This document shows, piece by piece, positions 4,819 through 12,378 of a stretch of 12,378 nucleotides of DNA. The position numbers were made by a program, and so were the translations under genes. The stretch's first letter is position 1; the number at the start of each line of letters is the position of its first letter. The stretch covers positions 1-12,378 of the forward strand of contig CAYXWN010000044.1 in assembly GCA_964468815.1 (NCBI GenBank), read 5' to 3'. The notes under the pieces were generated by a model, which did not search any database, was not told the DNA's origin, and was given only the letters and a program-made list of their open reading frames with translations. This DNA comes from UMGS621 sp964468815 (lineage in GTDB: Bacteria > Bacillota > Clostridia > Christensenellales > Borkfalkiaceae).

Positions 4819-6930
4819 ATGAATAAATCTATTAAGATAACGGCAATCGTCGTAGCATTGTTGGTTGCCATCGTTTTGTTTTTCTCCCTGTATTCGTCGT
4901 GTACGACCGAAAAAACGTTATCTTGGGGACAATTTCAAGAACGGTTTTTCGATACGGGAGAATATACCGAAAATAACGTGAAAGAAACGTTAAAGTCGGT
5001 GAAAGTGGACGCCTATCAGATCCATGTGGAAGTAAATGCCGTTTCGGTGGCTGCCGGGACGAACGGAAAAGCGGTTACGCGACGTTACGTCGTCAACTTT
5101 GATCGTACGCAGGGAAGCGATACGGCGCAGTTCGATAAATTGTATGCGGCGATCGACGAAATCAATGCGGCGCGTAAGATTGCCGGAACAGAGTTGATTG
5201 ATTATTCTTCCACCGATCCGAACGCAGGTTCGATTTGGTCGAATTTATTGCCGATTGCCGGTTATGCCGTTGTGTTGTTGCTCTTTTTCTGGATGCTCCG
5301 TTCGTCGCAAGGCGGAACAAAGGGAGCGTTCGATTTCGCAAAAACCAACGCGCAGGTGAAAAAAGATACCAAGGTGCGCTTCTCTGACGTGGCAGGCGCA
5401 GAAGAGGAAAAGGAAGAATTAAAGGAAGTCGTCGAGTTTTTGAAAGCGCCGAAAAAGTTTTCCGATTTGGGAGCGCGTATTCCGAAAGGCGTTTTATTGG
5501 TCGGGCCTCCGGGAACAGGTAAAACTTTGTTTGCCAAGGCGGTTGCGGGAGAAGCGGGTGTCCCGTTCTTTTCGATCAGCGGTTCTGACTTTGTGGAAAT
5601 GTTCGTCGGCGTCGGTGCTTCCCGTGTGCGCGACTTGTTTGAAACGGCAAAGAAAAATATGCCGTGTATCGTCTTTATCGACGAAATCGACGCGGTTGGC
5701 CGTCAGCGCGGCGCAGGCTTAGGGGGCGGAAACGACGAGCGCGAGCAAACGTTGAACCAATTACTCGTGCAGATGGACGGATTCGAGGCGAACGAAGGGA
5801 TTATTATCATGGCGGCAACCAACCGTTCGGATATCTTAGATCCGGCGTTGATGCGTCCCGGTCGATTCGACCGTCAAATTACCGTCAATTTACCGGACGT
5901 AAAGGGACGGGAAGCGATTTTGAAGGTACATGCGCGCAATAAGCCGTTAGCACCCGACGTTAACTTTAAAAATATCGCCCGTATGACCACTTGGTTTTCG
6001 GGAGCGGATTTGGAAAATCTCTTAAACGAGGCGGCAATTTTGGCGGCTCGTGCGAACCGTAAAATGATTGCCAACGTGGATCTCACGGACGCGTTCGACA
6101 AGTTGTTGATGGGCTTAAAGAAGTCCAGCCATACCGTAACCGAATCGGATAAGCGGATTTGCGCTTATCACGAGGCTGGGCATGCGATTCTTTCTAAATT
6201 ATTGAAATACGGCAATCCCGTTCACGAAGTCACCATTATTCCGAGAGGAAACGGTGCCGGTGGCTTTACCTTGATGCGCCCCGATTCGGACGACCAAATG
6301 GAACCGCGCGGCAAGTATCTCGATAATATCGTGATGTCGTTGGGCGGTCGTGCGGCAGAAGAACTCGTGATACAGGATATTTCCGCAGGGGCTTCCGCGG
6401 ATATCCGCAGCGTCAGCCAACTCGCGCGCAGAATGGTTACCGAATGGGGTATGAGCGATCGCGTCGGACCGATCAGTTACGGTGCGGAGCAAGAAGTCTT
6501 TATCGGAAGAGATTATCAAACGCACGTCAATTACAGCGAAAAGACGGCTGCGATCATTGACGAAGAGGTTGAGCGGATCGTCAAGGAATCCCTCGAACGC
6601 GCGAGAGAACTCCTTTCCGCGAACCGCGATATCATGGATAACATGGCTCGCTTGTTGGTTGAGCGTGAAACCATTTATTCGGACGAAGTGGATATGTTGA
6701 TGGAACGCAAGCCTTTGGACGAGATCAAGGCGTTCATGGACGAAAACGAAAAGAAAGCGCGTGAAAATCCGTTTTTAAGAAAGAAATCCGTCATTATTCC
6801 CGAACCGAAAAAGGAAGACAAGACGGAAGAAAAGGCGGAAACGGGAACTTCGGACGATATTCGGACGGAAATCCCAGACGCTCCGATTCCGGGAACGGAA
6901 CAAAAAGACGGCGATTCTACCGAAGAATAA
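4819..6930 (+). CDS. ftsH: ATP-dependent zinc metalloprotease FtsH
   Basis: This 703-aa membrane AAA+ protease degrades misfolded membrane proteins and short-lived regulators. Order of parts: TM helix (about 8-27), extracytoplasmic domain (28-140), second TM helix (143-161), AAA+ module, then the zinc peptidase. Visible motifs are Walker A GPPGTGKT (229-236), the pore loop MFVGVGAS (261-268), Walker B IVFIDEID (284-291) and the second region of homology ending RPGRFDR with arginine fingers (346-352). The zinc site is HEAGH (451-455), and Asp528 in GASADIR is the third ligand. All catalytic residues are intact. The charged tail (about 640-703) is longer and more acidic than usual. AGGAGG at 4809-4814 fixes the start. 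The 18-nt gap to parA suggests cotranscription, an unusual partnership, since ftsH more often follows tilS/hpt. Confidence 0.97.
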   Translation: MNKSIKITAIVVALLVAIVLFFSLYSSCTTEKTLSWGQFQERFFDTGEYTENNVKETLKSVKVDAYQIHVEVNAVSVAAGTNGKAVTRRYVVNFDRTQGSDTAQFDKLYAAIDEINAARKIAGTELIDYSSTDPNAGSIWSNLLPIAGYAVVLLLFFWMLRSSQGGTKGAFDFAKTNAQVKKDTKVRFSDVAGAEEEKEELKEVVEFLKAPKKFSDLGARIPKGVLLVGPPGTGKTLFAKAVAGEAGVPFFSISGSDFVEMFVGVGASRVRDLFETAKKNMPCIVFIDEIDAVGRQRGAGLGGGNDEREQTLNQLLVQMDGFEANEGIIIMAATNRSDILDPALMRPGRFDRQITVNLPDVKGREAILKVHARNKPLAPDVNFKNIARMTTWFSGADLENLLNEAAILAARANRKMIANVDLTDAFDKLLMGLKKSSHTVTESDKRICAYHEAGHAILSKLLKYGNPVHEVTIIPRGNGAGGFTLMRPDSDDQMEPRGKYLDNIVMSLGGRAAEELVIQDISAGASADIRSVSQLARRMVTEWGMSDRVGPISYGAEQEVFIGRDYQTHVNYSEKTAAIIDEEVERIVKESLERARELLSANRDIMDNMARLLVERETIYSDEVDMLMERKPLDEIKAFMDENEKKARENPFLRKKSVIIPEPKKEDKTEEKAETGTSDDIRTEIPDAPIPGTEQKDGDSTEE

Positions 6931-6948
6931 TTCAAGGGAGATACGAGC

Positions 6949-7716
6949 ATGGGCAAGATTGTTGCTTTTTCAAATCAAAAGGGCGGCGTCGGAAAAACGA
7001 CGACGTGCGTCAATATGTCCGCTTATCTTGCGAGCAAGGGAAAGAAAGTTTTAATCATTGATCTCGATCCGCAAGGGAATGCGACGACAGGGCTCGGCTT
7101 CGCGAAGAGCGACGTCAAACAATCGGTTTATCACGTGTTGATCGACGAAGTGCCGGTTGAAAACGTCGCGTTGAAAACGCAGGTGGAAAATCTCGATCTT
7201 CTCCCGTCCAATATTGATTTGGCGGGAGCGGAAGTAGAACTCGTTTATATCAAGGATCGCGAACGGGTTTTGAAAAAGGTGTTGGCGAAAATCAAAGATT
7301 ATTACGATTTCATTACCATTGATTGTCCGCCTTCGCTTGGACTTTTGACCATCAACGCGCTCGCCGCCGCCGATACGGCGATTATCCCCATACAAAGCGA
7401 ATATTACGCAATGGAGGGACTTTCGCAACTCATGAATACCATTAAACTGGTCGTCAAACATTTGAATGACAAGCTGAAAATCGAGGGCGTCGTGTTGACG
7501 ATGAACGATAACCGCGCGACGATTTCCAAGCAGATTTCTTCTGAAATCAGACGGTATTTCGGGAAACGCGTGTTCGATACGGTGATTCCGCGCAACATTC
7601 GCTTGGCGGAAGCACCCAGCCACGGCGTTCCGATTATGTTGCACGACGCGCGTTGTTCGGGCGCTCGGGCATACCAACTTTTAACGGACGAATATCTCGC
7701 CAGACAAAACGGGTGA
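6949..7716 (+). CDS. parA: Chromosome-partitioning ATPase ParA (Soj)
   Basis: This 255-aa ParA/MinD-type ATPase has no N-terminal HTH, as in chromosomal Soj proteins. The deviant Walker A is KGGVGKTTT (11-19) with signature Lys11 and catalytic Lys16; switch I includes DLDPQGN (38-44) and Walker B is FITIDCPPS (121-129). The C-terminal motif VIPRNIRLAEAPSHGVPI (212-229) is diagnostic of Soj, and its arginines are in the region used for nonspecific DNA binding. ATP-bound dimers coat the nucleoid and are stimulated by ParB at parS; in Bacillus Soj also controls DnaA. GGGAG at 6936-6940 fixes the ATG. Its partner parB begins 26 nt downstream and its centromere sites lie 2.5 kb upstream. Confidence 0.97.
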   Translation: MGKIVAFSNQKGGVGKTTTCVNMSAYLASKGKKVLIIDLDPQGNATTGLGFAKSDVKQSVYHVLIDEVPVENVALKTQVENLDLLPSNIDLAGAEVELVYIKDRERVLKKVLAKIKDYYDFITIDCPPSLGLLTINALAAADTAIIPIQSEYYAMEGLSQLMNTIKLVVKHLNDKLKIEGVVLTMNDNRATISKQISSEIRRYFGKRVFDTVIPRNIRLAEAPSHGVPIMLHDARCSGARAYQLLTDEYLARQNG

Positions 7717-7742
7717 GAAAAATACATACGGGAGAACGTAAG

Positions 7743-8639
7743 ATGAAAAAGGGTTTGGGAAAAGGACTTTCCGCTTTATTTGCCGAAACCGAAGAGGATT
7801 ACGGGAAAAGTTTGATCTTCGACGAAACGCCGACCGAATCGGATAAAAGCGTTGTAGAAGTGGAAATCGACAAGGTTTTTGCGAATCCCAATCAGCCGCG
7901 TAAGAGTTTTGACGAAACGGCGTTGCGCGAGTTGGCGGATTCCATTGCGAAGCACGGCGTAATCATGCCGATCATCGTCAACAAGAGCGGCGATCGTTAC
8001 ATGATCATCGCGGGTGAACGGCGTTTTCGCGCAAGCAAACTCGCCGGACTTTCTCGCGTGCCCGTTATCGTAAAGCAATACGACGAGCGGCAGATCAAGG
8101 AAATTTCCTTGATTGAAAACTTGCAACGTGAAGATCTGAATCCGATCGAGGCGGCAATGGCAATGCGCGCGTTAATGGACGATTACGGCTTGACGCAGGA
8201 AGAACTTTCCGAGCGGATCGGAAAATCCCGTCCGGCAATCGCGAACTCGTTGCGACTGTTATCGCTTTGTCCGGAGATTCGGAAGTTGGTTGCGAACGGG
8301 AAACTTTCCGCCGGGCATGCGCGCGCGTTGATCACGCTTCCCGTCGAACAGCAGATCGCGATCGGTACGCAGGCTGCGGAAAAGGGGCTTTCCGTGCGTG
8401 ACGTCGAGCAACTGGTAAAGGATTATTTTTCTCCGCCGGAGGAAAAGAAAAAGAAGGAAAAGAAAGAACTTTCCGTCGAATTGAAAGAGTTGATCTCCGA
8501 TATGCAGCGTACGCTCGGCACAAAGGTAAACGCCATCGGAAACGACAATAAAGGACGCATTTATATCGACTATTACACGCGGGACGATTTAGATCGCATT
8601 GCGGAATTTTTGGAGCAGATTCGCGGCTTAAAAGGCTGA
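7743..8639 (+). CDS. parB: Chromosome-partitioning protein ParB (Spo0J)
   Basis: This 298-aa protein begins MKKGLGKGLSALF, the lysine-rich N-terminal peptide that stimulates ParA ATPase. The CTPase/clamp domain shows NPNQPRKSF (48-56), the CTP-binding motif GERRFRA (91-97) and ENLQREDLNPIEAA (125-138). The parS-binding HTH spans about 149-172 (GLTQEELSERIGKSRPAIANSLRL). A Lys/Glu-rich linker (about 232-246) leads to the C-terminal dimerisation domain. It should bind the parS sites at 4160-4413 and spread as CTP-loaded clamps. I chose the ATG at 7743, with GGGAG at 7730-7734, because it gives the conserved N-terminus; the open frame extends further upstream into parA but without a good start. 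Confidence 0.97.
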   Translation: MKKGLGKGLSALFAETEEDYGKSLIFDETPTESDKSVVEVEIDKVFANPNQPRKSFDETALRELADSIAKHGVIMPIIVNKSGDRYMIIAGERRFRASKLAGLSRVPVIVKQYDERQIKEISLIENLQREDLNPIEAAMAMRALMDDYGLTQEELSERIGKSRPAIANSLRLLSLCPEIRKLVANGKLSAGHARALITLPVEQQIAIGTQAAEKGLSVRDVEQLVKDYFSPPEEKKKKEKKELSVELKELISDMQRTLGTKVNAIGNDNKGRIYIDYYTRDDLDRIAEFLEQIRGLKG

Positions 8640-8708
8640 GCGGAACGCGGAGAAGAGAGAAATGGGAAAAGAAAAAGCGGCTTGATACGGAAAACGCATT
8701 TTCCGACG

Positions 8709-8745
8709 AACGGGAAGGGTGCGTTCTCGTTGCGAGCCGTTTTTT
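8709..8745 (+). terminator. Possible terminator after parB
   Basis: A hairpin with CTCG-TTG-CGAG at its tip (8726-8736) and outer arms AACGG (8709-8713) and CCGTT (8737-8741) is followed by a run of T (8740-8745). The arms are interrupted by unpaired bases, so it is weaker than the other terminators here. A separate clean hairpin at 8688-8705 (CGGAAAA-CGCA-TTTTCCG) has no T tract. Confidence 0.4.
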
Positions 8746-8793
8746 ATTGACGCGCGCGTCCGCACGGGCGCGACGGAGAAAAGGAGTAAGAAA

Positions 8794-9951
8794 ATGATTT
8801 GTAAAAAATGCGGCGTGGAATCGGACGGACGTTTTTGCCCCGTTTGCGGAAGCGAAATGAAGCGGACGTGCCGCTATTGCGGAGCGGAGTTGAGCGAAAA
8901 CGATACCGTTTGTACGGCTTGCGGTGCACCGACGGAAGAGAAAAAGCATTGTAAAAATTGCGGTGCGGTTTATACGGGGACGATTTGCATGAGTTGCGGC
9001 GTTCCCGAAAGCGCCTTTTTATCGGAAGAAGAAAAGAACGCCGCGAAAGCCGCCGAAAATAAAAAGAAAGCGGAACAATATACGGTTGCAAAAGGAGCGA
9101 TTTATTTCGCCGCGCTTTGCGTGTTGTTTTTGGGATCGTTTTTTGTGGGTGTTCAAACGGATAACGGAACGTATTTCGTTCTTACGGCGATCTTTGATTT
9201 GTTTTATGGTCCGGTCGATTCGTCTTATGCGATCAGTATATTCTTTGCAGTGTTCGGTTTGGGCTTGATCGTTACGTCGTTCGTCTTTGCCTTAAAGGGC
9301 GGGCTTGCGTATTTTAAGGGGTTAAAAACAAAGCGGTACGTTTCGCTCGGAAAGAGTTTTTGTATCGTCTATTTCTTGTTTTCGATCACAGATCTTGTTT
9401 ATTGCGCGTATTTTGAAACGCTCGGCTATTTTTATCCGTCTTATATTTACGCGGAATCGTCCGACGTTTCGACGTTGTGCGGAATGGTCGGAATGATTGC
9501 TTTCATCGCATCGTTGATTTTAAATTACCGTATGAAAGATTGTTCGCCGTTCAAGAAAAAAGGAACGCTTTACGGCTTAGTGATCGCGGCGTATAGTTTG
9601 TTGTATATTCTTGCTGCCGTTTGCTCGGATTTGTTTTCGATTACCGCCGTTTCTTCTTCCTTAGCAGAGGATGCAAATGCGTTTGGAGTAACCGTCGCTT
9701 GTATCTTAGCGTTTGCGGTGACTGCCGTCATGGTCGCGACGGCGGTTTGTTGGTTGCAATCTTATTACGGAGAAAGTCCGTTAAAAAGAACGTTGTCGGT
9801 CTTATCTGTCGCGTTAGGCGTTCTGTTGATCGTCTGTTGCGTTTTGAGCGTTCCGTTTGCGGAAATCGGCGGCGTGATCGTGTTCCTCTTGGGCTATCTC
9901 GGCGTTACGATCGCTTATTGCGTCGCAAAAAGAAAGCAAGAAAGCGTTTAA
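8794..9951 (+). CDS. Triple zinc-ribbon polytopic membrane protein
   Basis: This 385-aa protein opens with three consecutive zinc ribbons, each a pair of CxxCG knuckles: Cys3/6 with 15/18, Cys26/29 with 40/43, and Cys53/56 with 65/68. A charged, Lys/Glu/Ala-rich helix (about 75-95) links them to a membrane domain. I see about eight hydrophobic segments between residue 100 and 378, several rich in Tyr, Phe and Cys. The membrane part matches no family I recognise. Zinc-ribbon heads on membrane proteins are common in Firmicutes and usually uncharacterised. The ATG at 8794 is chosen because AAGGAG lies at 8781-8786 and the first ribbon starts at once; an upstream in-frame ATG at 8719 has no such support. 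No clear promoter is visible in the 154-bp gap after parB. Confidence 0.85.
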   Translation: MICKKCGVESDGRFCPVCGSEMKRTCRYCGAELSENDTVCTACGAPTEEKKHCKNCGAVYTGTICMSCGVPESAFLSEEEKNAAKAAENKKKAEQYTVAKGAIYFAALCVLFLGSFFVGVQTDNGTYFVLTAIFDLFYGPVDSSYAISIFFAVFGLGLIVTSFVFALKGGLAYFKGLKTKRYVSLGKSFCIVYFLFSITDLVYCAYFETLGYFYPSYIYAESSDVSTLCGMVGMIAFIASLILNYRMKDCSPFKKKGTLYGLVIAAYSLLYILAAVCSDLFSITAVSSSLAEDANAFGVTVACILAFAVTAVMVATAVCWLQSYYGESPLKRTLSVLSVALGVLLIVCCVLSVPFAEIGGVIVFLLGYLGVTIAYCVAKRKQESV

Positions 9952-10033
9952 AATCGGTATTAAAAATTCCTCGTGCAGAGGTGAGTATAAAAAAGAAGAC
10001 GCGAACGGATTGTTTGCGTAACGGGAGAAAACA

Positions 10034-11065
10034 ATGGGTAACAACTTTCAAAAAAAGGTAGCGGAAGCAAACGTCGCTCTTTCACCGGACGGATATTACG
10101 TGTGGGACAGTTCGGTCATCAAGGCGAACGGGCGGTACTATATGTTTGCTTCGCGTTGGAAAGAAGAGTTCGGATTCGGTTGGAATTGGCTTTTTAACAG
10201 CGAGGTTTGCCGCTTCGTTTCGGATCGGCCGCAGGGCGAATACAAGTTTGACGGCGTTGTGTTGCCCCGTCGCGGCAGACAGTATTTCGACGGCATGAAT
10301 ACGCACAATACGTGTATTAAGTATTGGAACGGAAAATATTACCTTTATTATATGGGGACGACTTACGGTTGTGAAACGGGCGGTCAGACGATAGACGAGC
10401 ATTACGCGCTTGAAACGTGGAACAGAAAGCGAATCGGCGTCGCTGTTGCGGACGATATCGACGGCACGTTCGTTAGGCGTGACGAGCCTCTGTTAGAGCC
10501 GCGCGATTGTTCGCATTGGGATTGTACGATTACGACGAATCCGTCCGTCGTCATTCTTCCGAGCGGTAAAACGTATATGATTTATAAGTCGAGAAGAGGC
10601 TTCGGAAAGCCGCTTCAATTGGGCATTGCCGTCGCCGATCGCCCGGACGGACCGTTTGAACGGCTGACCGAAAATCCGATTCTTGAATTTGAGGACGAAA
10701 ACAAGCATATCGAAGATCCGTTCTTGTGGTATGACGAAAAGCGGAATAAATTCTGCATGATCGCCAAGGACGACAGTAAAAACGGCGATAGCGGAATCAC
10801 GGACGAGTGGGGTGCCGGATTCTATGCGGAAAGCGACGACTGTATTCATTTTGAAATTCCCGAACAGCCGAAAGTCTATTCCAAAGAAGTCGTATGGGCG
10901 GACGGCAGAAAGACCGTTCAGTGCAATTTGGAGCGACCGTCGTTGTTGATGGACGAAAACGGCGAGCCGGCTTATTTGTTTTGCGCAAGCGGAAACGGGA
11001 TCGGCGCGTATGCGTTCGACGAAAAAACCTACGTTTTGTGCTTAAAATTAGTCGATAAAAAATAA
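10034..11065 (+). CDS. GH43/GH117-like five-bladed beta-propeller glycosidase
   Basis: This 343-aa protein shows the repeated blade pattern of clan GH-F enzymes, a polar catalytic-face residue followed by a Gly-x-[Tyr/Tyr-Tyr] strand. The blades are at 24-41 (WDSSVIKANGRYYMF), 90-108 (HNTCIKYWNGKYYLYYMG), 167-185, 226-245 (IEDPFLWYDEKRNKFCMIAKD) and 299-319 (LERPSLLMDENGEPAYLF). Asp25, Glu227/Asp228 and Glu300 are candidate catalytic acids by their positions at blade entrances. No signal peptide is present, so it is probably cytosolic. GGGAG at 10023-10027 fixes the start. It is followed after 21 nt by a GH29 fucosidase, so both probably process the same imported oligosaccharide. The exact CAZy family and substrate are uncertain. 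Confidence 0.78.
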   Translation: MGNNFQKKVAEANVALSPDGYYVWDSSVIKANGRYYMFASRWKEEFGFGWNWLFNSEVCRFVSDRPQGEYKFDGVVLPRRGRQYFDGMNTHNTCIKYWNGKYYLYYMGTTYGCETGGQTIDEHYALETWNRKRIGVAVADDIDGTFVRRDEPLLEPRDCSHWDCTITTNPSVVILPSGKTYMIYKSRRGFGKPLQLGIAVADRPDGPFERLTENPILEFEDENKHIEDPFLWYDEKRNKFCMIAKDDSKNGDSGITDEWGAGFYAESDDCIHFEIPEQPKVYSKEVVWADGRKTVQCNLERPSLLMDENGEPAYLFCASGNGIGAYAFDEKTYVLCLKLVDKK

Positions 11066-11086
11066 TAAAAGAGAAAAAGGTGCGCT

Positions 11087-12286
11087 ATGTACGAATATAT
11101 CGAAAATTTTAAAAGGCTTGGATTCGGAATGTTCAATCATTTCGGACTTTACAGTTTGATCGGCAGAGGCGAGTGGGTGTTGGAAAACTGCGCGTACGAT
11201 CGGGAAAAATATAATGCGTTGATCGACAAGTTCAACGTAAGAAAAGATTGGGCGAAAAAACTCGTAAAAACGGCTAAGGACGCCGGGTGCAAGTATATTA
11301 CGTTGACCACGCGGCATCACGACGGATTTTCTTTGTACGATACGCAGGGCTTGAACGATTTCGACGCGCCTCATTCCGCTTGTAAACGGGATTTGATTCG
11401 GGAGTTCGTGGAAGAATGTAACGCGCAGGGGATTGTTCCGTTCTTTTATCATACTTTGTTAGATTGGCGAAATCGAGATTATAAGGATAACTTCCCGAAA
11501 TATATTGATTATTTGGTAAAAAGCATTGAAATCCTCTGCACCTCTTACGGCAAAGTCGGGGGCTTTTGGTTTGACGGTATGTGGGATAAACCGAATGAGG
11601 ATTGGCAGCAAGATCGTCTTTACGGCACGATCCGCAAGTATCAACCGAATGCGATGATTATCGATAATACCGGCTTAAACGCCCTCGGCCAGACGGGGCA
11701 TATCGAGATAGACAGCGTTACTTTCGAGCGGGGAAAACCCGGTTTTGCGGACGTTTCCAAAAAACCGATCGCCGGGGAAATGTGCGACGGCATGACCGAC
11801 CATTGGGGATACACGAAAAATGATATTTGCATGAAATCGACGCGCGATTTGGTGGAAGCGTTGATTGATTGTCGCAAATTCGATTGTAACTTTTTGTTAA
11901 ATACGGGGCTTATGGGGAACGGCTTGATTCCGGCTGCGGAAAAGGAAAATTTGCTTGCCATAGGAAAGTGGATAAAGGCGAACAAGGGCTTTATTTATGC
12001 TGCCCGTTCGAGCGACCTAACCGCGGAAAACGCCGATATTTTGACGGACGGCGAATGGTATTACGCCGTAATAAAACGCGTTCCCATGGCGGCGAATTGC
12101 AACGTCGCCCGTACGGAAGACAACAAGACGGTCACGTTAAATACGGACAAAAAAATTCTTTCCGCGAAATGGTTAGACAGCGGCGAACGCGTCAAGTTGA
12201 GCGGAAGAAATTCGTTTGACGTTTTGCCGTTCCCGTACGGCGTTTCGCTGGGCGCGCGAGTAGCCAAGTTCAAATTAGAAAAATAA
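11087..12286 (+). CDS. GH29 alpha-L-fucosidase
   Basis: This 399-aa enzyme should release terminal alpha-L-fucose by a retaining mechanism. Family motifs run in order: FGMFNHFGLYSLIGRGEW (13-30), YITLTTRHHDGF (70-81, with His77-His78 at the substrate pocket), GGFWFDGMW (158-166) with Asp163 as predicted nucleophile, a Glu231-x-Cys motif before DHWGY (238-242), and NFLLNTG (268-274). Glu231 is a candidate acid/base, by inference. A small C-terminal beta domain (about 310-399) completes the usual two-domain layout. No signal peptide is visible, so it probably works on imported fucosides, unlike the many exported gut fucosidases. AAGGTG precedes the ATG. It is cotranscribed with the propeller glycosidase upstream. 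No terminator is visible before the IS-like end at 12330. Confidence 0.92.
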   Translation: MYEYIENFKRLGFGMFNHFGLYSLIGRGEWVLENCAYDREKYNALIDKFNVRKDWAKKLVKTAKDAGCKYITLTTRHHDGFSLYDTQGLNDFDAPHSACKRDLIREFVEECNAQGIVPFFYHTLLDWRNRDYKDNFPKYIDYLVKSIEILCTSYGKVGGFWFDGMWDKPNEDWQQDRLYGTIRKYQPNAMIIDNTGLNALGQTGHIEIDSVTFERGKPGFADVSKKPIAGEMCDGMTDHWGYTKNDICMKSTRDLVEALIDCRKFDCNFLLNTGLMGNGLIPAAEKENLLAIGKWIKANKGFIYAARSSDLTAENADILTDGEWYYAVIKRVPMAANCNVARTEDNKTVTLNTDKKILSAKWLDSGERVKLSGRNSFDVLPFPYGVSLGARVAKFKLEK

Positions 12287-12329
12287 CCGCGTTTATTTAC
12301 GAAAAAGGAAAACACGAGTCGATATTGAT

Positions 12330-12378
12330 GTGAACCCCAAAGTTTAGACAAAAATTAAATATTAAATCATTTGTGAAT
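12330..12378 (+). mobile_element. Partial insertion-sequence end (IS3-type terminus), body off the right edge
   Basis: Bases 12330-12371 are the perfect reverse complement of 1-42. From 12331 the element reads TGAACCCCAAAGTTTAGACA inward and runs off the window, so its body lies to the right. With the left copy it forms a mirrored pair enclosing the whole window. No target-site duplication can be tested because the other flank of each copy is outside. Confidence 0.5.

Noticed and set aside
7131..7146. CACGTG core inside parA as a further parS site
   Set aside because: Only the central hexamer fits; both outer arms of the 16-bp consensus are missing.
7051..7677. 208-codon minus-strand open frame inside parA
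   Set aside because: parA is certain on the plus strand and this is its antisense shadow.
8332..8949. 205-codon minus-strand open frame across the parB/zinc-ribbon junction
   Set aside because: It lies antisense to two supported genes, with an Arg/Ser-rich composition typical of shadows and no family motif.

Overview
The window looks like part of the chromosome of an endospore-forming, Firmicutes/Clostridia-type bacterium. Three things support this: a YyaC-type spore protease gene, Bacillus-type parS centromere sites (TGTTTCACGTGAAACA), and a Soj/Spo0J (ParA/ParB) pair with classical motifs. Strong AGGAGG/GGGAG ribosome binding sites and AT-rich intergenic DNA fit the same assignment. The two cytosolic glycosidases at the right end would suit a host-associated, glycan-using commensal; that last point is inference.

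Layout. The two ends (1-42 and 12330-12371) are perfect 42-bp inverted copies of one sequence that reads like the terminus of an IS3-type insertion sequence, with both element bodies lying outside the window. Next come a small zinc-ribbon membrane protein (210-578, +) and a bidirectional hairpin terminator. A minus-strand block follows: a membrane-anchored endonuclease/exonuclease/phosphatase-fold protein (723-1814), a small XRE-type regulator (2150-2368) and yyaC (2605-3150), with a strong terminator between yyaC and the regulator. A CvpA-family membrane protein (3298-4110, +) diverges from yyaC and ends in a strong terminator.

Directly behind that terminator is the centromere: three parS sites at 38-39 bp spacing (4160-4252) and a fourth, degenerate one at 4398-4413. 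The third and fourth sites are each followed, 67-69 bp later, by a 43-nt element that is 37/43 identical between copies, so a unit of about 163 bp has been duplicated. About 300 bp of AT-rich, gene-free DNA then leads to ftsH (4819-6930), parA/soj (6949-7716) and parB/spo0J (7743-8639), which are close enough to form one operon. ParB binds parS and loads as a clamp and ParA acts on it, so this part of the window is a complete, self-contained chromosome-segregation locus. FtsH, the membrane AAA+ protease, is joined to it transcriptionally.

Downstream are a triple zinc-ribbon polytopic membrane protein (8794-9951) and a two-gene carbohydrate unit: a five-bladed-propeller GH43/GH117-like glycosidase (10034-11065) and a GH29 alpha-L-fucosidase (11087-12286). 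Neither glycosidase has a signal peptide, so they probably act on imported oligosaccharides. I see no tRNA, rRNA, CRISPR array, intact transposase or clear pseudogene. The least ordinary features are the parS array with its duplicated companion element, the ftsH-parAB linkage and the mirrored IS-like ends. None of these proves a new system.
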